From: Pseudomonas sp. SCB32
GTDB taxonomy: Bacteria > Pseudomonadota > Gammaproteobacteria > Pseudomonadales > Pseudomonadaceae
NCBI RefSeq assembly: GCF_009189165.1
Contig: NZ_CP045118.1
Location: forward strand, 2,480,001 to 2,544,000
DNA: 64,000 nt
Direction of reading: 5' to 3'
The translations under genes were made by a program, and so were the position numbers. Under the pieces are notes generated by a model, which was given only the letters and a program-made list of their open reading frames with translations, ran no database searches and had not been told where the DNA came from. Position 1 is the stretch's first letter. Every line of letters begins with the position of its first letter. Of this stretch, positions 36,287-43,803 are shown in pieces.

Positions 36287-36457
36287 TCAGGGGAGCTGGC
36301 GCAGGCAACTGCCGAGAATGCAGGGTGGGGTCGGCAGCTGGAGTGTATTGCGGGCCGCCTGCAGCCTCGCGTCTTCGTAGAAGCACAGCATGAAGTGCGC
36401 GGTCAGCAGGCTGGCACAGATGATGAGCGTGATCAGCAGCGGGATGAACCTGGACAT
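36287..36457 (-). CDS. Small hypothetical single-pass membrane protein
   Basis: 56 residues beginning MSRFIPLLITLIICASLLTA, one N-terminal hydrophobic helix, then a soluble tail with cysteines (PTPPCILGSCLRQLP). GAGG lies about 9 bases before the ATG at 36457. No known family is recognised. The support is the clean signal-anchor-like helix and, upstream, a copy of the motif that also precedes the catabolic operons (36519-36539), about 70 bases before the ATG, the same distance as at the other sites. Confidence 0.5.
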   Translation of the reverse strand: MSRFIPLLITLIICASLLTAHFMLCFYEDARLQAARNTLQLPTPPCILGSCLRQLP

Positions 36458-36518
36458 GGCATCGGCCTCGTCGACTAACCCCATGCTTCGCACGTTAGTC
36501 TCGGAGGCGAGGTGGCCA

Positions 36519-36539
36519 AATCGTCCACTTGGACTAGCC
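36519..36539 (+). promoter_or_regulatory. Catabolic-cluster operator motif, copy D
   Basis: AATCGTCCACTTGGACTAGC then C; its core GTCCA-CT-TGGAC is a perfect inverted repeat. It shares the ATCGTCY-N4-RGACTA pattern with the sites at 38901, 50339 and 50389. It overlaps the last codons of the LuxR-type gene and faces the small membrane-protein gene. Confidence 0.5.
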
Positions 36540-37664
36540 AAGGGTGGCCACACTGCGCAGGATCAGGCGCACCAGCATGGTCTGCCGGGTCACCCCGGTC
36601 TTGGAGAAGGTCGAGCGCAGGTGGGCGCGCGCCGTATTGCGGCTGATGCCCAGCTCGTCGGAGGCTTCGTCCAGGGTCAGGCCGTTGGCTAGCAGCATGG
36701 CCAGCTGCGCCTCGGCCGGGGTCAGGTCGAACAGTGCCTTGACGATCTCCTGGGGCGCGCGGGATTCCTGCTCCGGGTCGCTGACGAAGATCACCACCGA
36801 CGGGCAATGCTTGCCTTCGTTCCACTCGCTCAAGGGTACCGAGCGCACGATGATGCCCAGGTCCGAGCGGCCGGACGGGCGTTGCACGCGCATGGCCTCA
36901 ACCACCGACGGCTGCGAGCTTTTCTGCGACTGCAGGGCCTGCTTCACCAGGCGGCGGAACTCCTGGCTGTCGCGCGGGGTGCCGACCTGCAGGGTGTCGC
37001 CGCTGATCTTCAGGCCGTCCTTTTCGCCCAGCAGGTTTTCCGCCACCTGGTTGGTCTGCAGGATCTTGCCGGTTTCGTCGAGGATGATGGTGCCGACGGC
37101 GAACTGGTCCACCGCGCCGGCGTAGAGGTTGCGCTCGGTCTCGATGCGGTTGATCTGCGTGTGCAGCATCACCGAACGCTCCAGGTGCGGCACGAAATAG
37201 GCCAGCAGGGCCTTGTCGTTCTCGGTGAAGCCGGGGGACTCGACGCCACGGCTGACACGGATACGGCACAGGGCGCCATCGCTGGTACGGATGTCGGCGC
37301 CGAGGATATGGAACACACCCACCGGCTCGAGGAAATTGCGGTAGAACTCCGACGCCAGCCATTCTTCCTTGGAGACGAACTCATCCAGGATCACCACCTG
37401 GCCGCTGGGCAGGTCGACGAAGGGATCGAGGTTGAAATAGTACTGATTGTAGGAGGCCACCACTGCGGCCGAACTGCCGTTGGTGTTGACCATCAGCCCC
37501 TCGTTCTGGTCGCTGGGCGGACGCAGGATGAAGGTGGTGTACTTGCCGCCGAGGAACTGGTTGATCTGGCCAAGGAAGGACTGCCACGGCGTGGGCTCCA
37601 GGGGGCCCTGATAGAGATTGCCGAGCATTCCGCTGAACTGGTCGAGCGAAAGCGAGTGTGCCAT
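36534..37664 (-). CDS. LuxR-type HTH regulator with PAS-like sensor region
   Basis: 376 residues. The C-terminal GerE/LuxR domain (about 310-370) reads LTPAEAQLAMLLANGLTLDEASDELGISRNTARAHLRSTFSKTG. The middle part (VDQFAVGTIILDETGKILQTNQVAENLLGEKDG, about 185-217) looks like a PAS fold, and the N-terminal 150 residues are an unassigned sensory region. It resembles in layout TeiR, the LuxR-type regulator of testosterone degradation in Comamonas testosteroni, which also has a PAS-like part. It neighbours the Rieske oxygenase gene and is the likely regulator of the cluster up to 53 kb. Confidence 0.86.
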   Translation of the reverse strand: MAHSLSLDQFSGMLGNLYQGPLEPTPWQSFLGQINQFLGGKYTTFILRPPSDQNEGLMVNTNGSSAAVVASYNQYYFNLDPFVDLPSGQVVILDEFVSKEEWLASEFYRNFLEPVGVFHILGADIRTSDGALCRIRVSRGVESPGFTENDKALLAYFVPHLERSVMLHTQINRIETERNLYAGAVDQFAVGTIILDETGKILQTNQVAENLLGEKDGLKISGDTLQVGTPRDSQEFRRLVKQALQSQKSSQPSVVEAMRVQRPSGRSDLGIIVRSVPLSEWNEGKHCPSVVIFVSDPEQESRAPQEIVKALFDLTPAEAQLAMLLANGLTLDEASDELGISRNTARAHLRSTFSKTGVTRQTMLVRLILRSVATLG

Positions 37665-37694
37665 TGGTGAACCATTTCTTATTTTTGTAGTAGG

Positions 37695-37723
37695 AAAGCG
37701 CCGACGAGATTAATCGGCGCTTT
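37695..37723 (-). terminator. Hairpin terminator between oxygenase and LuxR-type gene
   Basis: AAAGCGCCGA pairs with TCGGCGCTTT around a 9-base loop, 43 bases after the oxygenase stop. The A/T tracts at the stem base are short, so termination may be moderate. Confidence 0.6.
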
Positions 37724-37765
37724 TCGCAGAAGGCAATCCGTCCCTCAAGGCAGGAGACGGGTGGT

Positions 37766-38815
37766 TCAGGCCGGCTCGGCCTGCGCCGCGCAGACGATGA
37801 AATCCTTGCGCTCGGACAGGTTCGCCGGCAGGTCGGCAACGTTGGTGTAGAACTGCTCGTACCACTTGCGCAGCTGGTAGACCGGGCCGTCGCCGTCGCA
37901 CAGCAGCGGGTTGTCGACACGGGTCTTGGTGTGCCAGATCGCCACGTCCTCGTAGAACGCCAGGCGCGCCTGCTCCACGTAGGCCTGGGCCACAGCGCGG
38001 TTTTCCTCGGTGGTCAGCCCCGGCACCTTCTTCACCAGCACGCCGTAGCGCAGGGTGAAGCTGTTCTGGTTGATCGGCACGTGGCAGTTGAGCAGGATCG
38101 AATGGATCGGCTGGCCGCCCATGGCACCGGTCATCTCGGTGATCTGGTACGCCGGGCCGAAGTAGGTGGCCACGGTGGTCAGCTCGCTGTCGCCGGACAG
38201 GCGGGCGCTGCGGCCGCGCATCACCTGGGTGGCGGTGTGCGCTTCGAAGTGGTTGCTGAAGTCGTCGATGGGCGCGCCGTGGACGCTCTTGAAGTGCGCC
38301 ATGTCGGAGACGTTATCCACCAGTTCGCGGCAGTTGGTGTCGATCTTGATGTCAGCCACTTCCCATTCGGCCCACGCGTCGTCGTAGCAGGCGTCGATGC
38401 GCGGGATCGCCTGGCTGGCGATGGGCGGATTGCCTTCAGGGTCGTTCCAGACGAACAGCAGCTGGTTCTGCTCCATCACCGGCCACGACTTGATCTTCGC
38501 CCGCGGCGGAATGCGCTTGGCGTAGGGAATGTCGTCGCATACACCGTCAGCGCCCCAGCGCCATTCGTGGAACGGGCAGCGCAGGCTGTTGCCTTCCACG
38601 CAGCCGTCGCTCAGGTCGGCGCCCATGTGCGGGCAGTAGCCGTCGAGGATATTCAGCTGGCCATCTTCGCCCTGGAAGGCCACCAGGCGGGTGCCGAACA
38701 CATCCAGGCGGTGCGCCTTTCCGTCGCGGTACTGGCTGGCCAGCCCCAGGCAGTGCCAGCCACGCGCGTAGCGGTCTTCTATGGGGCGGGCTTCGATTCG
38801 GTGCAGCGTGCTCAT
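37766..38815 (-). CDS. Rieske non-heme iron oxygenase, 3-ketosteroid 9-alpha-hydroxylase (KshA)-like
   Basis: 349 residues. The Rieske [2Fe-2S] ligands are C61-P-H63 and C80-P-F-H83, and the mononuclear iron motif DNVSDMAHFKSVH gives D171, H174 and H179. The pattern RGWHCLGLASQYRDGK at the start, PFHEWRWGADGVCDDIPYAK in the middle and NPLLCDGDGPVYQLRKWYEQFY at the end closely follow KshA, the oxygenase that opens ring B of steroids. No matching reductase (KshB) gene is present in the window. Monocistronic, divergent from the seven-gene operon across a shared operator. A related polycyclic or terpenoid ketone could be the true substrate. Confidence 0.88.
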   Translation of the reverse strand: MSTLHRIEARPIEDRYARGWHCLGLASQYRDGKAHRLDVFGTRLVAFQGEDGQLNILDGYCPHMGADLSDGCVEGNSLRCPFHEWRWGADGVCDDIPYAKRIPPRAKIKSWPVMEQNQLLFVWNDPEGNPPIASQAIPRIDACYDDAWAEWEVADIKIDTNCRELVDNVSDMAHFKSVHGAPIDDFSNHFEAHTATQVMRGRSARLSGDSELTTVATYFGPAYQITEMTGAMGGQPIHSILLNCHVPINQNSFTLRYGVLVKKVPGLTTEENRAVAQAYVEQARLAFYEDVAIWHTKTRVDNPLLCDGDGPVYQLRKWYEQFYTNVADLPANLSERKDFIVCAAQAEPA

Positions 38816-38900
38816 CTTGTTGTTCTCCCATCGGGTGCCGCAGGCAGGGGGTGGGTGGCGGCAAGGGCCTGGTTGGATTCTGCAAGCCAGAGCGGTGACG

Positions 38901-38923
38901 GCATCGTCTGAATGGACGATGGC
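38901..38923. promoter_or_regulatory. Catabolic-cluster operator motif, copy C, in a divergent promoter
   Basis: CATCGTC, TGAATG, GACGATG forms a perfect 7-bp inverted repeat. It sits between the oxygenase gene (about 96 bases away) and the seven-gene operon (about 70 bases away). It shares the ATCGTCY-N4-RGAC core with sites at 36519, 50339 and 50389. Confidence 0.6.
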
Positions 38924-38980
38924 CGGAAAACAGGGGATCGATTTACTGGCCTGCACAACAACAAGACGCGGGAATTCTCG

Positions 38981-39325
38981 ATGATCCGCATACTCGATGA
39001 GATCACCCTCGATGCCGAGCACATCGATACGGTGATGCAAGCCCTGGCGGAGCTTTATCTGCCGTCCTGTGCCGAGCGCGGCCTGAGTCTTGAGCAGCGC
39101 TGGGTATCGCCGCCGGTGGCGGTACCGGGGCGACCCAATTCCCTCTGGCTGCTCTGGCAGGTGCCCGATGTCTGGGGCTACTACGGCATGCGCAGCCGTC
39201 TGGGGCCGCAGGCGATGCAGTTCTGGGCGCAGGTGGATGGCCTGTGCCTGAGTCGCCGGCGCCATGTGCTGGGCGATGCCGGCCAGCTGCTGGAGCACCA
39301 GGGAGGGCTGAGCCATGTGGGCTGA
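38981..39325 (+). CDS. Small NIPSNAP/Dabb-like hypothetical protein
   Basis: 114 residues. The pattern of a beta strand with a hydrophobic helix (MIRILDEITLDAEHIDTVMQALAELYLPS) and a central strand (LWLLWQVPDVWGYYGMR) suggests the small ferredoxin-like alpha/beta barrel of NIPSNAP or antibiotic-biosynthesis-monooxygenase-like proteins, but I do not firmly recognise the family. ATG at 38981 with GGGAA 7 bases upstream. First gene of the operon; its end overlaps the next gene by 11 bases. Confidence 0.7.
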   Translation: MIRILDEITLDAEHIDTVMQALAELYLPSCAERGLSLEQRWVSPPVAVPGRPNSLWLLWQVPDVWGYYGMRSRLGPQAMQFWAQVDGLCLSRRRHVLGDAGQLLEHQGGLSHVG

Positions 39326-39962
39326 AAGCGTACAGCTCGACCTCGCCGCCGGTGCCAACCCCTCGGATCTTGCGACCTTGCTGCGTGAGCGACTCAGCGG
39401 GCTGCCGGGCTTCCGGCACCTGGCCCTGGGCGCCAACCTGCCCGGCAGCTGGGGCGCCTCGGACTGCACCCTCGACCTGATCTTCGACCAGAACCCCGGT
39501 CATACCCTGGCCGAGCGCCTGGCGCACGTACCCGGCGCCGCCCGCCTGGAGCGCCACGCCTACCGCCGCATCGGCGGTGGTCTGCGCGACCCGCAACTGA
39601 CCGGCGGCATCTGGCGCACCCTGCTGCTGCATGTCAAAGCCGATGCCGCCCCTGACCAGCGTGAAGCGCTCGAACGCGATCTGCTGCGGATGCCGGCGTA
39701 CATGCAAGGCATCCGCAACTGGCAGCTCTCCGAAGTCATTGGCGACAGCCGCTGGACCTACGTCTGGCAGCAGGAGTTCGCCGGCCTTCCCGACCTGCAG
39801 GGCGAGTACCTGGCGCATCCCTATCACTGGGGCTGGGTGGATCGCTGGTTCGACCCGGAATTCCCCGAATGGCTGGTCGACTCCATCGCCCACGCCTTCT
39901 GCCCCTTCGACAGCAGCCTGCTGAGCCTGGCCCAACGGAGTGCCCCTCGATGCGCGCAGTGA
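39315..39962 (+). CDS. Dabb (stress-responsive alpha/beta barrel) domain protein
   Basis: 215 residues. The C-terminal half has the Dabb pattern: IWRTLLLHVKADAAPDQREALERDLLRMPAYMQGIRNWQLSEV near 97 and the hallmark LQGEYLAHPYHWGWVDRWFDPE near 160. The N-terminal half may be a degenerate second copy. Dabb proteins form dimeric barrels with a hydrophobic cavity; known relatives act as cyclases, monooxygenases or lipophilic-ligand binders. Overlaps both neighbours, so translation is coupled. Confidence 0.8.
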   Translation: MWAESVQLDLAAGANPSDLATLLRERLSGLPGFRHLALGANLPGSWGASDCTLDLIFDQNPGHTLAERLAHVPGAARLERHAYRRIGGGLRDPQLTGGIWRTLLLHVKADAAPDQREALERDLLRMPAYMQGIRNWQLSEVIGDSRWTYVWQQEFAGLPDLQGEYLAHPYHWGWVDRWFDPEFPEWLVDSIAHAFCPFDSSLLSLAQRSAPRCAQ

Positions 39963-40927
39963 TCATTCAACGTGTCGGCGGCGCCGAAGTCCTGCAACTG
40001 GCCGAGGTCGAAACGCCACGCCCCGGCCCCGGCGAAGTGCTGGTGCGGGTCAGCCATGCCGGGGTCAACCCGGCCGACTGGAAATGCCGCGAGGGCTATC
40101 TCGCCGGCTTCTTCGAATACCGCTTCCCGCTGGTGCTGGGCTTCGACCTGTCCGGCACCGTGGCTGAGGTAGGCGAGGGCGTGGACGACCTGCCGGTCGG
40201 CACCCCGGTGTTCGCCCAGAGCGACGTCGGCGCCGGCAAGTGGGGTTCCTACGCCGAATACGCCTGCGTCTCCCGCGCCTCCGTGGTGCGCATGCCGCAG
40301 TCGCTGGACTTCGCCGCCGCCGCCGCGGTGCCGACCCCGGCCCTGGCCGCCTGGGCTGGCCTGTTCGACGAGGGCGGTCTGCAAGCCGGCCAGCGGGTGC
40401 TGGTGCATGGCGGCGGCAGCGCGGTGGGCGGTTTCGCCATCCAGCTCGCCCGACATGCCGGCGCGTGGGTCGCCACCACCTGCAGCGCCGACAACCGCGA
40501 GCACGTTGCCGCCCTGGGCGCCGAGTGCGCCATCGATTACCGCCGCGACGACATCGGCGCGGTGCTGCGTGACTGGTCCACCGAAGGCGTCGACCTGGTG
40601 CTCGACTGCATCGGCGGCGGCAGCCTGCCCGACCCGCTGGGGCTGCTGCGCAGGAACGGCATCCTGGTGTCGATCCTCACCCTGGCGCCGGGCGACGGCG
40701 CACCGGACATGGCTGCGGCAGAGCGCCTGGGCGTGCGCATGGCGGTGGCCTACAGCCGCATGCCCAGTGGCGCCACCCTGCAACGGGTCGCCGATCTGCT
40801 GGCCAGCGGCGCGCTGGTGCCGCCGCGTCTGGAACAGCTGCCACTGGCCGACGTGGCCGTGGCCCATACACGCCTGCAGCAGGGCCTGGCCCGTACCAAG
40901 CAGGTCCTGCTGGTAACGGCGGACTGA
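39950..40927 (+). CDS. MDR-family NADPH:quinone oxidoreductase-like protein
   Basis: 325 residues. GroES-like domain with VSHAGVNPADWKCREGY near 34, then the Rossmann domain with VLVHGGGSAVGGFAIQLARHAG near 147. No zinc-binding cysteine cluster, so it belongs with the quinone oxidoreductase/enoyl reductase branch that reduces C=C bonds of enones. The ATG at 39950 overlaps the Dabb gene end by 13 bases. In this operon a double-bond reductase would fit a cyclic enone pathway. Confidence 0.9.
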   Translation: MRAVIIQRVGGAEVLQLAEVETPRPGPGEVLVRVSHAGVNPADWKCREGYLAGFFEYRFPLVLGFDLSGTVAEVGEGVDDLPVGTPVFAQSDVGAGKWGSYAEYACVSRASVVRMPQSLDFAAAAAVPTPALAAWAGLFDEGGLQAGQRVLVHGGGSAVGGFAIQLARHAGAWVATTCSADNREHVAALGAECAIDYRRDDIGAVLRDWSTEGVDLVLDCIGGGSLPDPLGLLRRNGILVSILTLAPGDGAPDMAAAERLGVRMAVAYSRMPSGATLQRVADLLASGALVPPRLEQLPLADVAVAHTRLQQGLARTKQVLLVTAD

Positions 40928-40942
40928 GAAAGAGGAATGACG

Positions 40943-41758
40943 ATGAGCGTTCGACAAGGCCAAGTGGCCGTGATCACCGGTGCCGCCAGTGGTATCGGCC
41001 GGGGGCTGGCGGAACACGCGGCGAAACTGGGCCTGCGCCTGGTGCTGGCCGACCGCGACCAGGCCGGTCTCGACGACCTGGCCGGACAACTGCGCGCCAG
41101 CGGCAGCGAAGTGCTGGCGCGGGCCACCGACGTGGCCAGCGAGGCTGACCTCGCGGCCCTGCGCGATGCCGCGCTGGCGCAGTTCGGCGGCGTCGACCTG
41201 CTGTTCAACAACGCCGGGGTGATGCAGACCGGCGCCAGCTGGGAGCTGAGCGCGGCACAGTGGCAGCGCATGCTCGACATCAACCTGGTGGGCGTGATCA
41301 ACGGCCTGCGGGTCTTCGTGCCGACCCTGCTGGCCCAGGGCCGTCCGGCCCACGTGATCAACACCGCGTCGCTCGCCGGCCTGCTCACCAGCCCGTTCCT
41401 GGCCGCCTACACGGTGACCAAGCAGGCGCTGGTTGCACTCTCCGAAGTGCTGCACCACGAGATGGTCGCCCTCAACGCGCCTGTCGGTGTCTCGGTGCTC
41501 TGCCCGGGGCCGGTGGCCAGCCGCATCATGTCTTCCGACCAGGCGGGCGAGGGCGCCGGCGCCGCGCTGGGCTCGCTGCTCGAACAGAGCATTCGCCAGG
41601 GCATGTCGGCGAACGAACTGGCGGTGCGAGTGTTCCAGGCTATCGACGAGAAGCGCTTCTGGATCTTGCCGCACCCGGACTTCAAGCCTGCGCTGCAGGC
41701 CCGCACGCAAAGCATTCTCGACGAGACCAACCCGGTCTTCCTGATGGCCGACGTATAA
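40943..41758 (+). CDS. SDR-family oxidoreductase
   Basis: 271 residues, classical SDR: TGAASGIGRGLAEHAA near 13 for NAD(P) binding, LFNNAGVM near 90, catalytic Ser in INTASLAG and YTVTK near 155-159 with the catalytic Tyr and Lys. The C-terminal region (FWILPHPDFKPALQARTQSI) resembles SDRs annotated for 3-hydroxysteroids and cyclic alcohols, a weak hint only. ATG at 40943 is chosen since AGAGGA is 6 bases upstream; an ATG two codons earlier is too close to it. Confidence 0.92.
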   Translation: MSVRQGQVAVITGAASGIGRGLAEHAAKLGLRLVLADRDQAGLDDLAGQLRASGSEVLARATDVASEADLAALRDAALAQFGGVDLLFNNAGVMQTGASWELSAAQWQRMLDINLVGVINGLRVFVPTLLAQGRPAHVINTASLAGLLTSPFLAAYTVTKQALVALSEVLHHEMVALNAPVGVSVLCPGPVASRIMSSDQAGEGAGAALGSLLEQSIRQGMSANELAVRVFQAIDEKRFWILPHPDFKPALQARTQSILDETNPVFLMADV

Positions 41759-41770
41759 GAAGGAGTGACC

Positions 41771-42685
41771 ATGGCCCTCGATCCCCATATGCAGGCTCTG
41801 CTCGAACAGTTCGCCGGCGCCTTCGCCCTCGACTTCGACACCCTCGACGCCACCACCTACCGCAGCTTCGCCGACCAGGGCCTGCCCGGTGAAATCGTTG
41901 CACTGACCGAAGTGCGCGACCTGCGCCTGGCCAATGATCTCCCGACGCGGCTGTACCGCCCGAGCGCCGAGGCCGGCCTGCCGCTGCTGGTGTTCTTCCA
42001 CGGTGGCGGCTTCGTTGCCGGCACCATCGATACCCACGATGACCTCTGCCGTCGCCTGGCCCTGGCCACGGGCGCGGCGGTCGCCTCGGTGGGCTACCGG
42101 CTGGCGCCGGAAACCCGCTTCCCCGGGCCGGCGGAGGATTGCTACCGCGCCACCTGCGAGCTGGTCGAGCGCGCCGCCGAACTGGGCGCCGATGCCTCGC
42201 GCCTGGCCCTGGCCGGCGACAGCGCTGGCGGCAACCTGTCCATCGCCGCTGCGCGCCTGCTCAACCAGCGCGGCGGGCCGCGCCCGAACGCGCTGTGCCT
42301 GTTCTACCCGGTGACCGACCAGAGCTGCGGCACCGCCTCCTACCGCGAATTCGCCAAGGGCCACTTCCTCGAAGCCTCGATGATGCATTGGTTCTGGCGC
42401 CAGTACCTGGGCCAGTGGCCCGCGCCGCTGGACGTGCTGGCCTCGCCGCTGCACGCCGCCGATCTCGGCAGCCTGCCGCCGACCCTGCTGATGAGCGCCG
42501 AATACGACCCGCTGCGCGACGAGGGTGAAGCCTTCGCCGAGCGCGCCCGCAGCGCTGGCGCCGAAGTCGCCCTGGTGCGCGCCGAGGGCATGATCCACGG
42601 CTTCGCCAGCTTCGCACCCTTCGCCCCCCGCGCCGCGGCTTACCTCGCGGAAGCGGCGGCCTGGCTGCGCGGCAACCTGGCCTGA
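41771..42685 (+). CDS. Alpha/beta hydrolase, HSL-family esterase/lipase
   Basis: 304 residues. The hormone-sensitive-lipase family oxyanion motif is FFHGGGFVAGT near 77, the nucleophile elbow GDSAGGN near 146, the acid SAEYDPLRDEG near 243 and the histidine GMIHGFASF near 275. No signal peptide, so cytoplasmic. It would hydrolyse an ester or lactone intermediate, or a side-chain ester of the substrate. AAGGAG stands 7 bases before the ATG at 41771; a GTG two codons upstream is less likely. Confidence 0.92.
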   Translation: MALDPHMQALLEQFAGAFALDFDTLDATTYRSFADQGLPGEIVALTEVRDLRLANDLPTRLYRPSAEAGLPLLVFFHGGGFVAGTIDTHDDLCRRLALATGAAVASVGYRLAPETRFPGPAEDCYRATCELVERAAELGADASRLALAGDSAGGNLSIAAARLLNQRGGPRPNALCLFYPVTDQSCGTASYREFAKGHFLEASMMHWFWRQYLGQWPAPLDVLASPLHAADLGSLPPTLLMSAEYDPLRDEGEAFAERARSAGAEVALVRAEGMIHGFASFAPFAPRAAAYLAEAAAWLRGNLA

Positions 42686-42695
42686 GGAGACGAGC

Positions 42696-43802
42696 ATGAC
42701 GCTGGACAGTCCGCTGCACCTGATCGAAGCCCTGCGTCGTGGCCAGCCGGTGGTGCTGGTCGACGGCGAGGATGACGGAGGCGATGGCATGCTGCTGCAG
42801 GCCGCCGAGTTCGTCGACGACGCTGCGCTGAACTTCTTCGCCCGCGAGGCGCGCGGGCTGATCTGCCTGGCGCTGACCGACACGCGCTGCCACGAACTCG
42901 GCCTCAAGCCGATGACCGACAACCCGCGTGGCGAAGGCAAGGGCTTCATGGTCTCCATCGAGGCCACCAAAGGCATCACCACCGGCATCTCCGCCGCCGA
43001 CCGTGCGCGCACCGTGCAGGTCGCGGTGGACCCGGCCAGCGGCCCGGCCGATCTGGTCAGCCCCGGTCACGTCTTCCCGCTGCGTGCGCTGCCCGGCGGG
43101 GTGATGAGCCGCGCCGGCCACGCCGAGGCGGCCTGCGACCTGACCCGGCTGGCCGGATTGCAGCCGGCGGCGCTGCTCGCTGGCATCCTCGACGAGGAGG
43201 GCGAGAACGCCCGTGGCGAAACCCTGCGCGCCTTTGCCCAACGCCATGACCTGCGCATGGGCGGCATCGCCGAACTGATCCACCACCGCATCCTCCACGA
43301 AGGCACCATCGCCCGCAGCGGCGAATACCGCATCGACACCCGCCACGGCCCGTTCCGCGTGTGCGCCTACCACGATGCCTTCAAGGACGTCGTGCACCTG
43401 GCCCTGGTGCGTGGCGAGGTGAACCCGGCACGGCCGGTGCTGGTACGCGTACAGGCGGTGGAAACATTCCGCGACCTGCTGGCCGGCGAGCCACCGCGCG
43501 GGCCGCAGCAATGGAGCCTGGACCGCTCCCTGGAACATATCGCCGCCGAAGGCAGCGGCGTGCTGGTGCTGCTGGCGCAGCAGGAAAGTGCCGCCGCCAT
43601 CCTCGACCAGCTGTCCCACGGGCCGCGTCTGCAAGTGCCGACCTTCCCCCAGCGCACCCTGGGCGTTGGCGCGCAGATCCTGCGCGACCTGGGCGTACAC
43701 CAGATGCGCCTGATGAGTTTCCCGGCTCCCTACAAGGCGGTGTCCGGCTTCGACCTGGAAGTCGTCGAGTTCGTCCCCTTCACCCCGGCCCAGGAGGCTT
43801 GA
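42696..43802 (+). CDS. RibBA-like protein with degenerate DHBP synthase and GTP cyclohydrolase II sites
   Basis: 368 residues with the RibBA architecture: a DHBP-synthase-like half (1-200) and a GTP-cyclohydrolase-II-like half (200-368). The substrate loop TTGISAADRARTV near 95-107 and GHVFPLR near 124 are kept. The catalytic acidic loop, DDEDRENEGD in RibB, is instead DGEDDGGDGM at 23-32, and the later catalytic Glu of the RibB family appears replaced (LLAGILDEEG). In the second half the zinc cysteines are missing (RGPQQ where CxRCDCG-like residues are expected). It is unlikely to make riboflavin precursors. Its place in a catabolic operon suggests a new reaction or a binding role. Confidence 0.78.
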   Translation: MTLDSPLHLIEALRRGQPVVLVDGEDDGGDGMLLQAAEFVDDAALNFFAREARGLICLALTDTRCHELGLKPMTDNPRGEGKGFMVSIEATKGITTGISAADRARTVQVAVDPASGPADLVSPGHVFPLRALPGGVMSRAGHAEAACDLTRLAGLQPAALLAGILDEEGENARGETLRAFAQRHDLRMGGIAELIHHRILHEGTIARSGEYRIDTRHGPFRVCAYHDAFKDVVHLALVRGEVNPARPVLVRVQAVETFRDLLAGEPPRGPQQWSLDRSLEHIAAEGSGVLVLLAQQESAAAILDQLSHGPRLQVPTFPQRTLGVGAQILRDLGVHQMRLMSFPAPYKAVSGFDLEVVEFVPFTPAQEA

Positions 43803-43803
43803 G

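Noticed and set aside
39824..43012. A 1062-codon open frame on the minus strand
   Set aside because: It runs opposite five well-recognised genes with catalytic motifs (Dabb, MDR, SDR, esterase, RibBA-like); composition is that of an antisense shadow.
42696..43802. Assigning this gene as ribBA of riboflavin synthesis
   Set aside because: The catalytic acidic loop and the zinc cysteines are absent and no other rib gene is near.
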